This document shows, one piece after another, positions 16,943-28,567 of a stretch of DNA of 64,000 nt. Position 1 is the stretch's first letter. Every line of letters starts with the position of its first letter. The notes under the pieces were generated by a model that was given only the letters and a program-made list of their open reading frames with translations, was not told the DNA's origin and ran no database searches. This DNA comes from Agrococcus terreus (GTDB lineage: Bacteria; Actinomycetota; Actinomycetes; Actinomycetales; Microbacteriaceae), in the NCBI RefSeq assembly GCF_014645235.1, contig NZ_BMLM01000002.1, positions 248,001-312,000 on the forward strand, written 5' to 3'. A program made the translations under genes and the position numbers.

Positions 16943-17027
16943 CGCCCGGCCGCCGACGTCGCCGCGCCTCGACACGCCGCGCCGCGCCGCGAGTTCACGC
17001 GCCCGTAACGCGATCCGCAGGCGATGC

Positions 17028-17804
17028 TCAGCGGCCGTAGCGCCGCTCGCGCAGCCCGTAGGCCCGGACGGCGCGCAGGAAGTCGACCTCGCGCAGGTCC
17101 GGCCCCAGCGCCTCCACGAAGTAGAACTCGCTGTGGGCGCTCTGCCAGAGCATGAAGTCGGAGAGGCGCTGCTCGCCGGAGGTGCGGATCACGAGGTCGG
17201 GATCCGGGAGGCCCGCGGTCGTCAGGTGCGCGGCGATGAGGTCGGGCGTGAGCCGCTCGGCGAGCTCGGCGGGGCTCGCGGTGCCCGCGCCCTCGAGGAT
17301 GCGCCGCACGGCCTCGACGAGCTCGTGCCGCCCGCCGTAGCCGACGGCGAGGTTGACGGTGATGCCCTCGGCGCGCTCGGTGCGCGCGACGGCGCCCTGG
17401 ATCGCCGAGACGAGCGGCTCGGGCAGGCCGCGGACGTCGCCGGCGTGGCGGATGCGGCGGCCGGGCTGGCGCGAGAGGTCGTCGGCGAGGTCGGCGATGA
17501 TCTCGCACAGCTCACCGAGCTCCTCGGCGGCGCGGCCCGTGAGGTTGTCGCGCGAGAGCAGGTAGAGGGTGACCACCTCGACGCCCACCTCGGCGCACCA
17601 GTCGACGAACTCGCGCAGCCGCTCGGCGCCCGCGCGATGGCCGTGCCCCACGGAGGCGAGGTTCTGCTCGCGGGCCCAGCGGCGGTTGCCGTCGATGATC
17701 ATGGCGATGTGGCGCGGCACCTGCACGCGCTGGAGGTCGCGTCGGAGCCGCCGCTCGTAGTAGCGGTAGACGAGCCGGGAGCCCGGGGCGCTGCGCAGTC
17801 CCAC
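17028..17804 (-). CDS. uppS: Isoprenyl transferase (cis-prenyl diphosphate synthase)
   Basis: A 258-residue cytosolic enzyme that extends allylic diphosphates with IPP in cis to make polyprenyl (undecaprenyl or decaprenyl) diphosphate, the lipid carrier for cell-wall synthesis. The catalytic Asp is in MIIDGNRRWA (D38), followed by HRAGAERLREFVDW, YLLSRDNL, the FPS-like NLAVGYGGRHELV, and C-terminal DLVIRTSGEQRLSDFMLWQ. Chain length cannot be read from sequence. The GTG start at 17804 is supported by TAGATT ending 6 bases upstream. Confidence 0.95.
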   Translation of the reverse strand: MGLRSAPGSRLVYRYYERRLRRDLQRVQVPRHIAMIIDGNRRWAREQNLASVGHGHRAGAERLREFVDWCAEVGVEVVTLYLLSRDNLTGRAAEELGELCEIIADLADDLSRQPGRRIRHAGDVRGLPEPLVSAIQGAVARTERAEGITVNLAVGYGGRHELVEAVRRILEGAGTASPAELAERLTPDLIAAHLTTAGLPDPDLVIRTSGEQRLSDFMLWQSAHSEFYFVEALGPDLREVDFLRAVRAYGLRERRYGR

Positions 17805-17810
17805 AGAGCG

Positions 17811-17816
17811 AATCTA
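17811..17816 (-). promoter_or_regulatory. -10 box, uppS
   Basis: TAGATT on the minus strand, 6 bases before the GTG start. Confidence 0.5.
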
Positions 17817-17877
17817 CACAGCCGCGTCCATAGGAGCCGCACTGCGCCGCCCCTCGACGCCGGGACTGCGTACGCCG

Positions 17878-17883
17878 TACACT
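17878..17883 (+). promoter_or_regulatory. -10 box, hemolysin III family gene
   Basis: TACACT, exactly 6 bases before the ATG at 17890; leaderless type. Confidence 0.55.
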
Positions 17884-17889
17884 GTCGGC

Positions 17890-18684
17890 ATGGCAGCCCA
17901 GTCCGACCCCGAGCTCCGACCCGCCGGCCTCCCCGAGGCCGCGCGGATCGCCGCCCACGACGCCCGCGCCGGCGAGCCCGCGCCGGGCACCCCGCACCTC
18001 CCCCTCATCGAGGCCGCGGGCGAGGCGATCGTCGAGTCGGTCGTCGAGCGCAAGCCCTCCTGGCGCGGCTGGATCCACGCGGGCACGGCGCCGCTCGCCC
18101 TCGCGGCCGGCATCGTGCTCATCGCGCTCGCCGACGGCGCGACCGCCAGGATCGCCTCCGCCGTCTTCATGACCACGAGCCTGCTGCTGTTCGGCGTCTC
18201 CGCCGTCTACCACCGCTTCCACTGGTCGGAGCGCGTGCGCGTCGTGCTCAAGCGCCTCGACCACGCGAACATCTTCCTGCTCATCGCCGGCACCTACACC
18301 CCCATCGCGCTGCTGACGCTGCCCGACGACAAGGCGCTCCTGCTGCTCTCGTGCGTGTGGGGCGGCGCGCTGCTGGGCATCGCCTTCCGGGTGTTCTGGA
18401 TCAACGCCCCGCGCTGGCTCTACGTGCCGCTGTACCTCGCGCTCGGCTGGGCGGCGGTCGCCTTCCTCGGCGACATCTGGGCGGCGAACCCGGCGACCAC
18501 GATCCTGGTCGCCGCGGGCGGCCTCGCCTACACGGCGGGCGCGATCTTCTACGGCCTGAAGAAGCCGAACCCCTTCCCCGCCCACTTCGGCTTCCACGAG
18601 ATCTTCCACGTCTGCACCGTCGTGGCGTTCCTCTGCCACTGGACCGCCGTGCTGCTCGTCGCGGTCCGGCCGCCGCTCGGCTGA
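17890..18684 (+). CDS. Hemolysin III family membrane protein (PAQR superfamily)
   Basis: A 264-residue protein with a hydrophilic N-terminus of about 60 residues and seven hydrophobic segments. The family's conserved zinc-ligand positions appear as SAVYHRFHW near the second helix and the C-terminal FHEIFHVCTVVAFLCH. The progestin/adipoQ-receptor superfamily includes bacterial TrhA proteins that affect membrane homeostasis; the haemolysin name is historical. It is divergent from uppS with closely placed promoters. Confidence 0.92.
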   Translation: MAAQSDPELRPAGLPEAARIAAHDARAGEPAPGTPHLPLIEAAGEAIVESVVERKPSWRGWIHAGTAPLALAAGIVLIALADGATARIASAVFMTTSLLLFGVSAVYHRFHWSERVRVVLKRLDHANIFLLIAGTYTPIALLTLPDDKALLLLSCVWGGALLGIAFRVFWINAPRWLYVPLYLALGWAAVAFLGDIWAANPATTILVAAGGLAYTAGAIFYGLKKPNPFPAHFGFHEIFHVCTVVAFLCHWTAVLLVAVRPPLG

Positions 18685-18745
18685 GCGCCGCGCCGGCGAG
18701 CCGGCGTCCGCGCCTGCCTCCCAGCGATCGCGCGGCGTCGCGGCC

Positions 18746-18751
18746 TAGCGT
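18746..18751 (+). promoter_or_regulatory. -10 box, trypsin-like lipoprotein gene
   Basis: TAGCGT followed about 20 bases later by GAGGAGG and the ATG, giving a short conventional leader. Confidence 0.45.
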
Positions 18752-18776
18752 GGAGCGCAGCCCGCGAGGAGGTCCC

Positions 18777-19865
18777 ATGCGCATGCCACGCTCCGCCGTC
18801 GCGGCCCTCGCAGCCGCCGCCGTCGTCGCGCTCGGTGGCTGCGTGCTGCTGCCGCCGCCCGCGCTGCCGACGGCCGCTCCCGATCCGGCCCCCACGGGCG
18901 CGACGCCCGTCCCGCAGCCCACGCGCGGCACCGATCCGGGCGCCGACGACGACGTGGTGCCGGTGGAGCCGGACGCGCCCGTGAGCGACGTCGACACCAC
19001 CGACCTCGACACGGGCCTCCTCTACGCCGGCTACCCGCCCGTCACCGACGACGGCTTCCTCCCCGACGCCGCCGTCGACGTCGTGCTCGAGCCGACCGCC
19101 GGCACGCCCGTCGTCGCCGAGGGGATCGCGCTGCCGACGTCCGACGCGGGCGACGAGCTGCTGCCCGGCGCCCCGCACGTCGGCTCCGGCAACCTGCTGC
19201 TCACGACGACGGGGCGCCTCGAGCTCGAGAGCGGCAGCGAGGCCTACACGTGCAGCGGCACGGTCATCAACAGCACGACGGGCCTCGTGGTCATCACCGC
19301 GGCCCACTGCATCTTCGACGACGACACCCGCGACTACTACGACCGCATCCGCTTCTCCCCCGCCTACGAGCGCGGGGCGTCGCCGCTCGGGGTGTGGGAG
19401 GCCGACGAGTGGTGGGTGCCGCAGCAGTACCTCGAGGCCAACGAGCGCTGGCTCGACGGCGCCGACGACGACGGGTGGATGGGCTTCGACGTCGGCTTCG
19501 TCCGCTTCGCGCCGCAGGACGGCCGCACGCTCGAGGACATCGCCGGCGGGCAGGGCGTGAGCTTCACGGCCGAGACGAACGGGGTCGTGATCGCCGGCTA
19601 CCCCGGCAACGACGACTTCGACGCCGAGGTGCTGCGGCACTGCGCCGACGACGAGCTCGACTACGGCGCGGGCGGCGACGCCAACTACGGCGCGGCGTGC
19701 GACATGGGCGACGGCGCCTCGGGGTCGGGCTTCGTCTCCAACCTCGATCCGGCCACCGGCGCGGGCCACATCACGGCGGTGTACTCGAACGGCGGCGGAT
19801 CGGGTGCGTACGGCCCGCCGCTGGGCGTGACGGCCTGGAACGGCCTGCAGCGGGTCGACCGCTAG
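18777..19865 (+). CDS. Trypsin-like serine protease lipoprotein
   Basis: A 362-residue exported protein. A signal sequence ends in lipobox ALGGC (C22), followed by a Pro/Thr-rich linker and an acidic stretch to about residue 140. The chymotrypsin-fold domain has His in ITAAHC, Asp in MGFDVGFVRF and Ser in GDGASGSGF, so the triad looks complete, and several Cys could form disulfides. It would act outside the membrane while anchored to it. Substrate unknown. The ATG is preceded by GAGGAGG at good spacing. Confidence 0.87.
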   Translation: MRMPRSAVAALAAAAVVALGGCVLLPPPALPTAAPDPAPTGATPVPQPTRGTDPGADDDVVPVEPDAPVSDVDTTDLDTGLLYAGYPPVTDDGFLPDAAVDVVLEPTAGTPVVAEGIALPTSDAGDELLPGAPHVGSGNLLLTTTGRLELESGSEAYTCSGTVINSTTGLVVITAAHCIFDDDTRDYYDRIRFSPAYERGASPLGVWEADEWWVPQQYLEANERWLDGADDDGWMGFDVGFVRFAPQDGRTLEDIAGGQGVSFTAETNGVVIAGYPGNDDFDAEVLRHCADDELDYGAGGDANYGAACDMGDGASGSGFVSNLDPATGAGHITAVYSNGGGSGAYGPPLGVTAWNGLQRVDR

Positions 19866-19893
19866 CGGCCGTCTGCTCCGCTGGTCGCCGGCA

Positions 19894-19929
19894 CGACGAT
19901 GCCGGGCCCCGCGGGACCCGGCATCGTCG
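19894..19929. terminator. Bidirectional terminator between the protease gene and secA
   Basis: Perfect 13-bp stem (19894-19906 with 19917-19929, core CGACGATGCCGGG) with a 10-base loop between two convergent genes. Confidence 0.8.
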
Positions 19930-19941
19930 ATCGGCGGGAGG

Positions 19942-22749
<2,808 letters not shown>

Positions 22750-22818
22750 GAGGGATGCCTCCCGGAGTCGGGTGAAAGGTGCACGGTGCGCTGACCGACT
22801 GCCCATCGTAGCAACGAG

Positions 22819-22860
22819 CGCCTGGCGGCGTCCCTGCCGAGGCTGGGACGCCGCCAGGCG
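22819..22860 (-). terminator. Terminator after hpf
   Basis: Perfect 16-bp stem (22819-22834 with 22845-22860, core CGCCTGGCGGCGTCCC) and a 10-base loop between hpf and secA on the minus strand. secA should therefore have its own promoter. Confidence 0.8.
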
Positions 22861-22873
22861 TGGTGCTGAGGGC

Positions 22874-23560
22874 TCAGGAGGCGCGGCGCTCCTGCTCGAC
22901 GTGGTGGCCGGCCTGCTCGCCCTCGTCGTCGAGGGTGATCACGCCGTACGACCAGCCCTTGCGGCGGTAGACGACGGCGCAGGTGCCGGTCTCCTCCTCG
23001 ACGAAGAGGTAGAACGGGTGGCCGACGAGCTCCATCTGGTCGACGGCGTCGCGCACGCTCATCCGCTTCGCCGGGAACCGCTTCTCGCGGATGACGACGG
23101 GCGACCAGCTGGTCTCGGCATCGGCGCCCTCGCCCTGCACGACGGGGATGGCGCCGGTGGCGACCGCCTCGACGACGGCGGGGTCGGCCGGGGTGAGGGC
23201 GACGTCCTGGAAGCCGTTCGCGGCGGCGTCGCGCAGCGGCATGGCGCGCTTGCCGCGGTGGTCGGTGCGCTTGTCGTGGACACGGCGGGCCCGCTCCATG
23301 ACGCGGTGGTAGGCGGAGTCGAAGGCCATGAACTTGTCGGGGCCGTCGGACTCCGCGCGGATGATCGAGCCCGGCCCGTGCACGGTGATCTCGACCCTGC
23401 CGGCGACGGCATCGACATGGGGATCGGCATGACGGGTGAGCTTCACGTCGAGTGCCGTCGCACGCGGCAGCAGCTGCGTGACCTTGGCGAGCTTCTCCTC
23501 CGCGTACGCGCGGAATCGGTCCGTGATCTCAGCGCCCTTCGCACCGAACGTGATCTCCAT
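22874..23560 (-). CDS. hpf: Ribosome hibernation promoting factor, long form
   Basis: A 228-residue protein. The N-terminal S30AE domain ([20 protein letters not shown], then the basic DLVKL-like strands) binds the 30S subunit. A linker leads to the C-terminal dimerisation domain ([20 protein letters not shown], then [13 protein letters not shown] and RKGWSYGVI). Long HPF joins two 70S ribosomes into 100S dimers in stationary phase. The ATG is preceded by GGGAGGCC. Position between comF and secA is the usual actinobacterial one. Confidence 0.95.
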   Translation of the reverse strand: MEITFGAKGAEITDRFRAYAEEKLAKVTQLLPRATALDVKLTRHADPHVDAVAGRVEITVHGPGSIIRAESDGPDKFMAFDSAYHRVMERARRVHDKRTDHRGKRAMPLRDAAANGFQDVALTPADPAVVEAVATGAIPVVQGEGADAETSWSPVVIREKRFPAKRMSVRDAVDQMELVGHPFYLFVEEETGTCAVVYRRKGWSYGVITLDDEGEQAGHHVEQERRAS

Positions 23561-23620
23561 CGTGGCCTCCCATCGGGATCGGCGTCGGCGCCAGTGGCTG
23601 CTGGGCCGACTTGCGTGCCG

Positions 23621-24325
23621 TCACGCTACCCCCCGCGCCTGGGCGGACGCCAGGGGTACGGAACCGCGGCGCGGCGCCCTCGCGACGGCCGCGATCGCGA
23701 CCGGCTCGGCGCCCGCCGCGCGGAGCGCCCGGACCGCCTCGAGCGCTGTCGCACCGGTCGTCACGACGTCGTCGACGACGACCACCGGTCGGCCCGCGAG
23801 GCGCCGCGCGAGCGCGGTCGGCACGACGAGGGAGCCTGCGGCGGCGAGCCGGCGGTCGTCGGCGGAGCGGGTCTTCTGCGCGCCGTCCCGCAGTGCGGCT
23901 CCGGCCCTCGGGGTGCCCGCCGGCGCACGGCGGAGCGCGAGCCCCTGCGCGCCCGCCCGGCGCAGCAGCAGCGCGACCGGGTCGAAGCCTCGCCGTCGGC
24001 GCCCCTCGCGGCTCGACGGCACGCGCACCGGCACGCCCGCCGGCGCCGCGGCGAGCGCCCGGGCGAGCCCGGAGGCCAGCACGCGCACCTCCGCCCGACC
24101 CGCGTGCTCCTTGGCCCGCGCGACGATCCCGCGCAGCGGCCCCTCGTACGCCGCGGCCGCGACGAGCGGCAGGCCGCCGAGGCGCTCTCGCACGAGCGGC
24201 CCGGCGAGCGCCGCGGCGCAGGCGGCGCACACCGCCTCGTCGCGAGCGCCGCAGCCCGCGCAGTCGACCGGCCAGAGGACGCCCGCCGCCTCGCGCAGCG
24301 CCGCGCGCATCCCCTCCCCGTCCAT
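23621..24325 (-). CDS. ComF family phosphoribosyltransferase-like protein
   Basis: A 234-residue protein with an N-terminal zinc-ribbon (CAGC at 22-25 and CAAC at 33-36) and a C-terminal phosphoribosyltransferase fold carrying the PRPP-loop motif VVVVDDVVTTGAT. ComF proteins assist DNA uptake in competent bacteria; in actinobacteria the role is unclear. The start may be ATG 24325 or the ATG five codons later, which follows a GGGGAGGGG. It lies between lpqB and hpf, its usual place. Confidence 0.85.
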   Translation of the reverse strand: MDGEGMRAALREAAGVLWPVDCAGCGARDEAVCAACAAALAGPLVRERLGGLPLVAAAAYEGPLRGIVARAKEHAGRAEVRVLASGLARALAAAPAGVPVRVPSSREGRRRRGFDPVALLLRRAGAQGLALRRAPAGTPRAGAALRDGAQKTRSADDRRLAAAGSLVVPTALARRLAGRPVVVVDDVVTTGATALEAVRALRAAGAEPVAIAAVARAPRRGSVPLASAQARGVA

Positions 24326-24386
24326 CCCGCGAGCATGCGACGCTCGCGGGCTGTCCTGCCTCGAAGCCTGCGACGCCTGTGGAGGG

Positions 24387-26036
24387 CTACTGCTGCGTCG
24401 CGATGAGGCTCACCGCTCCCACGTCGACCGCCGTCAGCCAGACACGTCCGCGCAGCGAGAGCAGCGAGCCATCCTCGCCGAGGGCGCGCAGCGTCGACGT
24501 CCCCTCGCTGCCGCCGACGATCGCACGCACCGGCATCCCGGGCGGCGGCAGCTGATCGGCGTCGCCGCCGATCGTCAGCAGCACCACCTGGGCCGCGTCG
24601 CCGCTCGCGGCGAGCACGGCGACCTGTGTCGAGCTCGCCCACGTGACGTCGGTGGCCGTGCCGTCGATCTGCGGCAACGGGTACGGCTCCGAGAGCGACG
24701 TCGGCCGGCCGTCCTCGTCCCGTACCACCGTCGCGATCCAGATCCGGCTCTCGGCGCCGTCGGTCGACGCGACGGCGAGCCGGGTGCCGTCGCGCGAGAG
24801 CTCCATCGCCGCGACGCGCCCGGTCCCGGTCGGCAGCTCGAGCACCGCACGCTCGCCGTCGCGCCACGCGAGCAGGCGCTGGGGCGCCGACCGCTCCTGC
24901 AGGAGCACCCACCCGCTGTCGTCGACCGTGGGCACGACGCCCGCGTCGGCCGAGACGACGACCGGGTCGGCGCCCGGCACGATCCAGGCAGCCGTCGTGC
25001 CGGTGTGCGCCACGCCCCCGACCTCCCCCACGGTGAAGCTCGTCGCGCCGATCGAGGCGAGCACCGGGCCGACGTCGTCGATCGCCGAGGCGCCGGCACC
25101 CACGGGACGCAGGGTCGCCCCCTCGAGGATGAGGGGCCGCTGATCGACCTCGCCCTCGTCGATCGGCGCGGCATCGGCGCTCGTCGCCTCGAAGCCCTCG
25201 AGCCCCTCCACGCCGACGCGCACCTCGCGCACCCCGACGCTGCGCAGCGACAGCGCGAGCTGCTGGGCGAGCGGCTCGAGGCCGCCGGGCCGCTGCTCGA
25301 TCTGCGCGATGCTCACCGTCACGCTCGCCACCGAGCCGTCGACCTCCGGTGCGCCGACGAGCGTCGCGTCCGGCGCCGCCGCCGTCGCGACGCCGGCCGC
25401 GAGCCAGGCGGAGGGGCCCGCGAGCACCGCCTCGACGATGCGGCCGGGCAGCGTCTGCACCGTGCGCTCGAACCAGTGCACGTCGGCGACCGCGCGCGTG
25501 CCGTCGGGCGTCAGCCAGTGCAGCACGTGCGAGCGGAAGAGCTGCCCGAAGTGGTAGTTCGAGAGCACGATGCCGTCGGGCGCCTGCGAGATGCGCCACT
25601 CGCCGCCGACCCGCAGCAGCCGGAACTCGAGGATCCGCTCCTCGTCGGCGATGCGGGCGGCGCCGTGCTCGTCGACGGCACGGACGGTCGTGACCACCGC
25701 GGTCGCGGCCGTCTCTCCGGTGAGCGACACCTCCGGGTCGCCCGAGCGCACGAGCACCCCGGCACCCGGGTCCCACCCCTCGCCCGCGTCGGCCGTCAGG
25801 TACTCGCGAGCGATCGAGAAGTCGTCGACGGGGCTCACCGCTGCTTCGAGGAACCCAAGGATGATGTCCTCCTGCGTGGCGCCGGCAGCGGGCTCCTCGG
25901 CGAGGAAGACGAGGTCGCTCGACTGGACGCTCGTGTCGACCTGGCCCTCCGTCACCGGCCCTGCGTCGGGGATGGCGACGCAGCCGACGAGCGCGAGCGC
26001 CGCGATCGCGGCGGGGACGGCGAGGGCGCGCCTCAT
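24387..26036 (-). CDS. lpqB: Lipoprotein LpqB, accessory to the MtrAB system
   Basis: A 549-residue lipoprotein with lipobox ALVGC (C19), then an LpqB N-terminal region, a GerMN domain (about 200-310) and a beta-propeller-like C-terminal half. In mycobacteria LpqB binds the outer domain of MtrB and modulates MtrA activity, cell-wall balance and division. It starts within the mtrB stop (ATGA overlap), so it is co-translated with mtrB. Confidence 0.95.
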   Translation of the reverse strand: MRRALAVPAAIAALALVGCVAIPDAGPVTEGQVDTSVQSSDLVFLAEEPAAGATQEDIILGFLEAAVSPVDDFSIAREYLTADAGEGWDPGAGVLVRSGDPEVSLTGETAATAVVTTVRAVDEHGAARIADEERILEFRLLRVGGEWRISQAPDGIVLSNYHFGQLFRSHVLHWLTPDGTRAVADVHWFERTVQTLPGRIVEAVLAGPSAWLAAGVATAAAPDATLVGAPEVDGSVASVTVSIAQIEQRPGGLEPLAQQLALSLRSVGVREVRVGVEGLEGFEATSADAAPIDEGEVDQRPLILEGATLRPVGAGASAIDDVGPVLASIGATSFTVGEVGGVAHTGTTAAWIVPGADPVVVSADAGVVPTVDDSGWVLLQERSAPQRLLAWRDGERAVLELPTGTGRVAAMELSRDGTRLAVASTDGAESRIWIATVVRDEDGRPTSLSEPYPLPQIDGTATDVTWASSTQVAVLAASGDAAQVVLLTIGGDADQLPPPGMPVRAIVGGSEGTSTLRALGEDGSLLSLRGRVWLTAVDVGAVSLIATQQ

Positions 26037-27724
26037 CGCTCGACCTCCTCGGTGCGGGTCGCGACCGTGGGGTCGACGAGCGCGATCGCCTCGGTCTCGG
26101 TGCCGGGCGCGGACGCGAGCGCGTCGGCCTCGGGCAGCACGATCGCCTGCGTGTCGGCGGGCGGCAGCTCGATCGGCGACGGCGCGCTCGCGCGGTCGCC
26201 GGCGCGCGGCAGCGTGAGCCGGAACGCGGTGCCCTCCCCCGGTCTCGACCAGACGTCGATGCGCCCGCGGTGCAGCGCCGCGTCGTCGCGGCTGATCGAG
26301 AGGCCGAGGCCCGTGCCGCCCGTGCGGCGCTGCCGCGACGGGTCGGCGCGCCAGAAGCGGTCGAACACGCGGGAGGCCTCCTCCTCGGTCATGCCCACGC
26401 CGTGGTCGCGCACGGCGATCGCCGCGGCCTCGGAGGTGGAGTCGACGGTCACGACGATCGGCCGGCCCTCGCCGTGGTCGATCGCGTTGCCGAGCAGGTT
26501 CTGCAGGATCCGGCGGATGCGGCGCGGGTCGACCTCGGCCTCGAAGTGGCCGCCCGGGGCGACGAGCCGCAGCTCGCTGCCGCGCTCGGCGGCGAGCGGC
26601 TCGAGCGCCGCGATCTCGCCCTCGGCGAGCCGCACGAGGTTCGTGGGCTCGATCTCGAGCTGCGCGGCGCCGGCGTCGAAGCGGCTGAGCTCGAGCAGGT
26701 CGGCGAGCAGCTGCTCGAACCGCTCGATCTGCGTGCGCAGCAGCTCCACGGTGCGCGCCGCGACGGGGTCGAAGTCGCCGCGGCGGTCATGGAGCACGTC
26801 GCCCGCGAGCCGGATCGTCGTCAGCGGCGTGCGCAGCTCGTGCGAGACGTCGGAGACGAAGCGCTGCTGCACCGTCGAGAGCGTGCCGAGCTCGGTGATC
26901 TGCCGGGTGATGGAGTCGGCCATGTCGTTGAAGGAGCGGCCGAGCTTCGCGAGCTCGTCGCTGCCGTGCACGGGGATGCGCACGGTGAGCTCCCCCGCGG
27001 CGATGCGCGCGCTCGTGTCGGCGACCGTCTGCACGGGCCCCACGACCATCCGGGCGACGAACCAGGTGATGGCGCCGATGAGGCCGATGAGGGCGACGCC
27101 GCCGAGCAGCATCGTGAGCTGCATGAACGCGAGGGTGTCCTGGGTCGACCGGAGGCTCGTGAGCAGGTAGAGCTCGTAGCGGCCGGCGAGCGGCACGTCG
27201 ACCGTCGTGCCGACGACGATGGCGGGCTGCGCGCCGGCCTCCGCGTCGAGCCGCACCGACTGGTAGTAGGGCGTGTCGGAGGAGGCGGCGACGGCCGTGC
27301 GCAGCTCGTCGTTGAGCAGGTCGGTGTCGAACGCCTGCGACTGCACGTCGTTCATGGCGAGCACCGTCTCGCTCTGCCCCTCGGCGCGCAGCATCGCGTA
27401 CTCGGTCGACGACCGGCTCGCGATGAGGCCCGTGACGGCGTCGAGCGCGCGGTCCTGCAGCGCGTCGAGCTCGCCGCTCGTGAGGTTCTGCGTGACGGCC
27501 TCGGCGAACACCCGCTGCATCTCCGCCGAGGCGCGCGCGGCCTCCACGAGCGCCTCGTCGCGCCGCGTCTCGAACAGGTTCGAGCCGACCGACACCGACA
27601 TGTAGCCGAACACGCCCACGAGCGCGAGCGTCGAGAGCACCATGCTCGCGGCGACGACGCGCGCCTGCAGCGAGCGGCGCAGCATGCGCGTCGCACGCTG
27701 CCACCAGCGGCGCGGCGCGGCCAC
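26033..27724 (-). CDS. mtrB: Sensor histidine kinase MtrB
   Basis: A 563-residue membrane kinase: a first membrane segment near 24-42, an extracytoplasmic sensor domain to about 200, a second segment about 203-226, and HAMP (to about 280). The phosphoacceptor His follows in SDVSHELRTP (H295), then the ATPase domain with NLLGNAIDHGEG, DHGVGM and GTGLGLSI. MtrB phosphorylates MtrA and controls cell-wall hydrolases and division in actinobacteria. A charged low-complexity tail follows the catalytic domain. It lies 3 bases after mtrA. Confidence 0.96.
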   Translation of the reverse strand: MAAPRRWWQRATRMLRRSLQARVVAASMVLSTLALVGVFGYMSVSVGSNLFETRRDEALVEAARASAEMQRVFAEAVTQNLTSGELDALQDRALDAVTGLIASRSSTEYAMLRAEGQSETVLAMNDVQSQAFDTDLLNDELRTAVAASSDTPYYQSVRLDAEAGAQPAIVVGTTVDVPLAGRYELYLLTSLRSTQDTLAFMQLTMLLGGVALIGLIGAITWFVARMVVGPVQTVADTSARIAAGELTVRIPVHGSDELAKLGRSFNDMADSITRQITELGTLSTVQQRFVSDVSHELRTPLTTIRLAGDVLHDRRGDFDPVAARTVELLRTQIERFEQLLADLLELSRFDAGAAQLEIEPTNLVRLAEGEIAALEPLAAERGSELRLVAPGGHFEAEVDPRRIRRILQNLLGNAIDHGEGRPIVVTVDSTSEAAAIAVRDHGVGMTEEEASRVFDRFWRADPSRQRRTGGTGLGLSISRDDAALHRGRIDVWSRPGEGTAFRLTLPRAGDRASAPSPIELPPADTQAIVLPEADALASAPGTETEAIALVDPTVATRTEEVER

Positions 27725-27727
27725 GGC

Positions 27728-28414
27728 TCAGCCCAGGGGCGCGCCGGCGCGATAGCCGACGCCGCGGACCGTCGTGACCACGACGGGGTTGTCGACGTCC
27801 TGCTCGACCTTCGAGCGCAGGCGCTGCACGTGCACGTTCACGAGCCGCGTGTCGGCCTTGTAGTGGTAGCCCCACACCTGCTCGAGCAGCATCTCGCGCG
27901 AGAAGACCTGCTTCGGCTTCGTCGCGAGCGTGACGAGCAGCTCGAACTCGAGCGGGGTGAGCGCGATCTGCGCGCCGTCGCGGCGCACCTGGTGGCCCTC
28001 GACGTCGATCTCGAGGTCGGCGACGCGCAGGGTGGTCGCCTCGGCCTCCCGCCGCGGGCGCAGGCGCGTGCGGATGCGCGCCACGAGCTCCTTCGGGTTG
28101 AAGGGCTTCACGATGTAGTCGTCGGCGCCGGACTCGAGGCCGACCACGACGTCGGTCGGGTCGCCCTTGGCGGTGAGCATGATGATGGGCACGCCCGACT
28201 CGGCGCGCAGCTCGGTGCAGATCTCGATGCCGTCCTTGCCGGGCAGCATGAGGTCGAGCAGCACGAGGTCGGGGCGCACCTCGTGGAAGCGGTCGATGGC
28301 GTCGCGGCCGTCGGCGCAGAACTCGAGCGCGTAGCCCTCGCCGCTCAGCACGATGCCGATCATCTCGGCGAGCGCCGGATCGTCGTCGACGACGAGGATC
28401 GTCTGCTCGGTCAT
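27728..28414 (-). CDS. mtrA: Response regulator MtrA
   Basis: A 228-residue OmpR-type regulator. The receiver domain has acidic D10-D12, phosphoacceptor D54 in DLVLLDLMLPG, the switch Thr in IIMLTAKGD and the Lys in DDYIVKPFNPKEL. The winged-helix C-terminus contains LTPLEFELL and VNVHVQRLRSKVEQD. MtrA is a near-universal and often essential regulator of envelope and division genes in actinobacteria. GGAGGGG lies upstream of the ATG, and a TACAGT box at 28475-28480 gives a leader of about 55 bases. Confidence 0.97.
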   Translation of the reverse strand: MTEQTILVVDDDPALAEMIGIVLSGEGYALEFCADGRDAIDRFHEVRPDLVLLDLMLPGKDGIEICTELRAESGVPIIMLTAKGDPTDVVVGLESGADDYIVKPFNPKELVARIRTRLRPRREAEATTLRVADLEIDVEGHQVRRDGAQIALTPLEFELLVTLATKPKQVFSREMLLEQVWGYHYKADTRLVNVHVQRLRSKVEQDVDNPVVVTTVRGVGYRAGAPLG

Positions 28415-28474
28415 CGGCGCCCCCTCCGCTCGCGCTGCGCCGCGCCGCCGTGCGCGGCCGTCGCCGGTCCCGCC

Positions 28475-28480
28475 ACTGTA
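28475..28480 (-). promoter_or_regulatory. -10 box, mtrAB-lpqB operon
   Basis: TACAGT on the minus strand about 60 bases before the mtrA ATG; candidate only. Confidence 0.4.
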
Positions 28481-28521
28481 TCCGCTCGCCCTGTGCCTGC
28501 CGCGCAGGGCGGCTCCGGGAT

Positions 28522-28557
28522 GTCCCGCAGCCGCCCCGGTGCCGGGGGCGGCGGGAC
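28522..28557 (-). terminator. Terminator after the MFS transporter gene
   Basis: GTCCCGCaGCCGCCCC (28522-28537) pairs with the GGGGGCGGCGGGAC side ending at 28557, starting 10 bases after the MFS stop on the minus strand. One base bulges. Confidence 0.65.
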
Positions 28558-28567
28558 GGAGCGCACC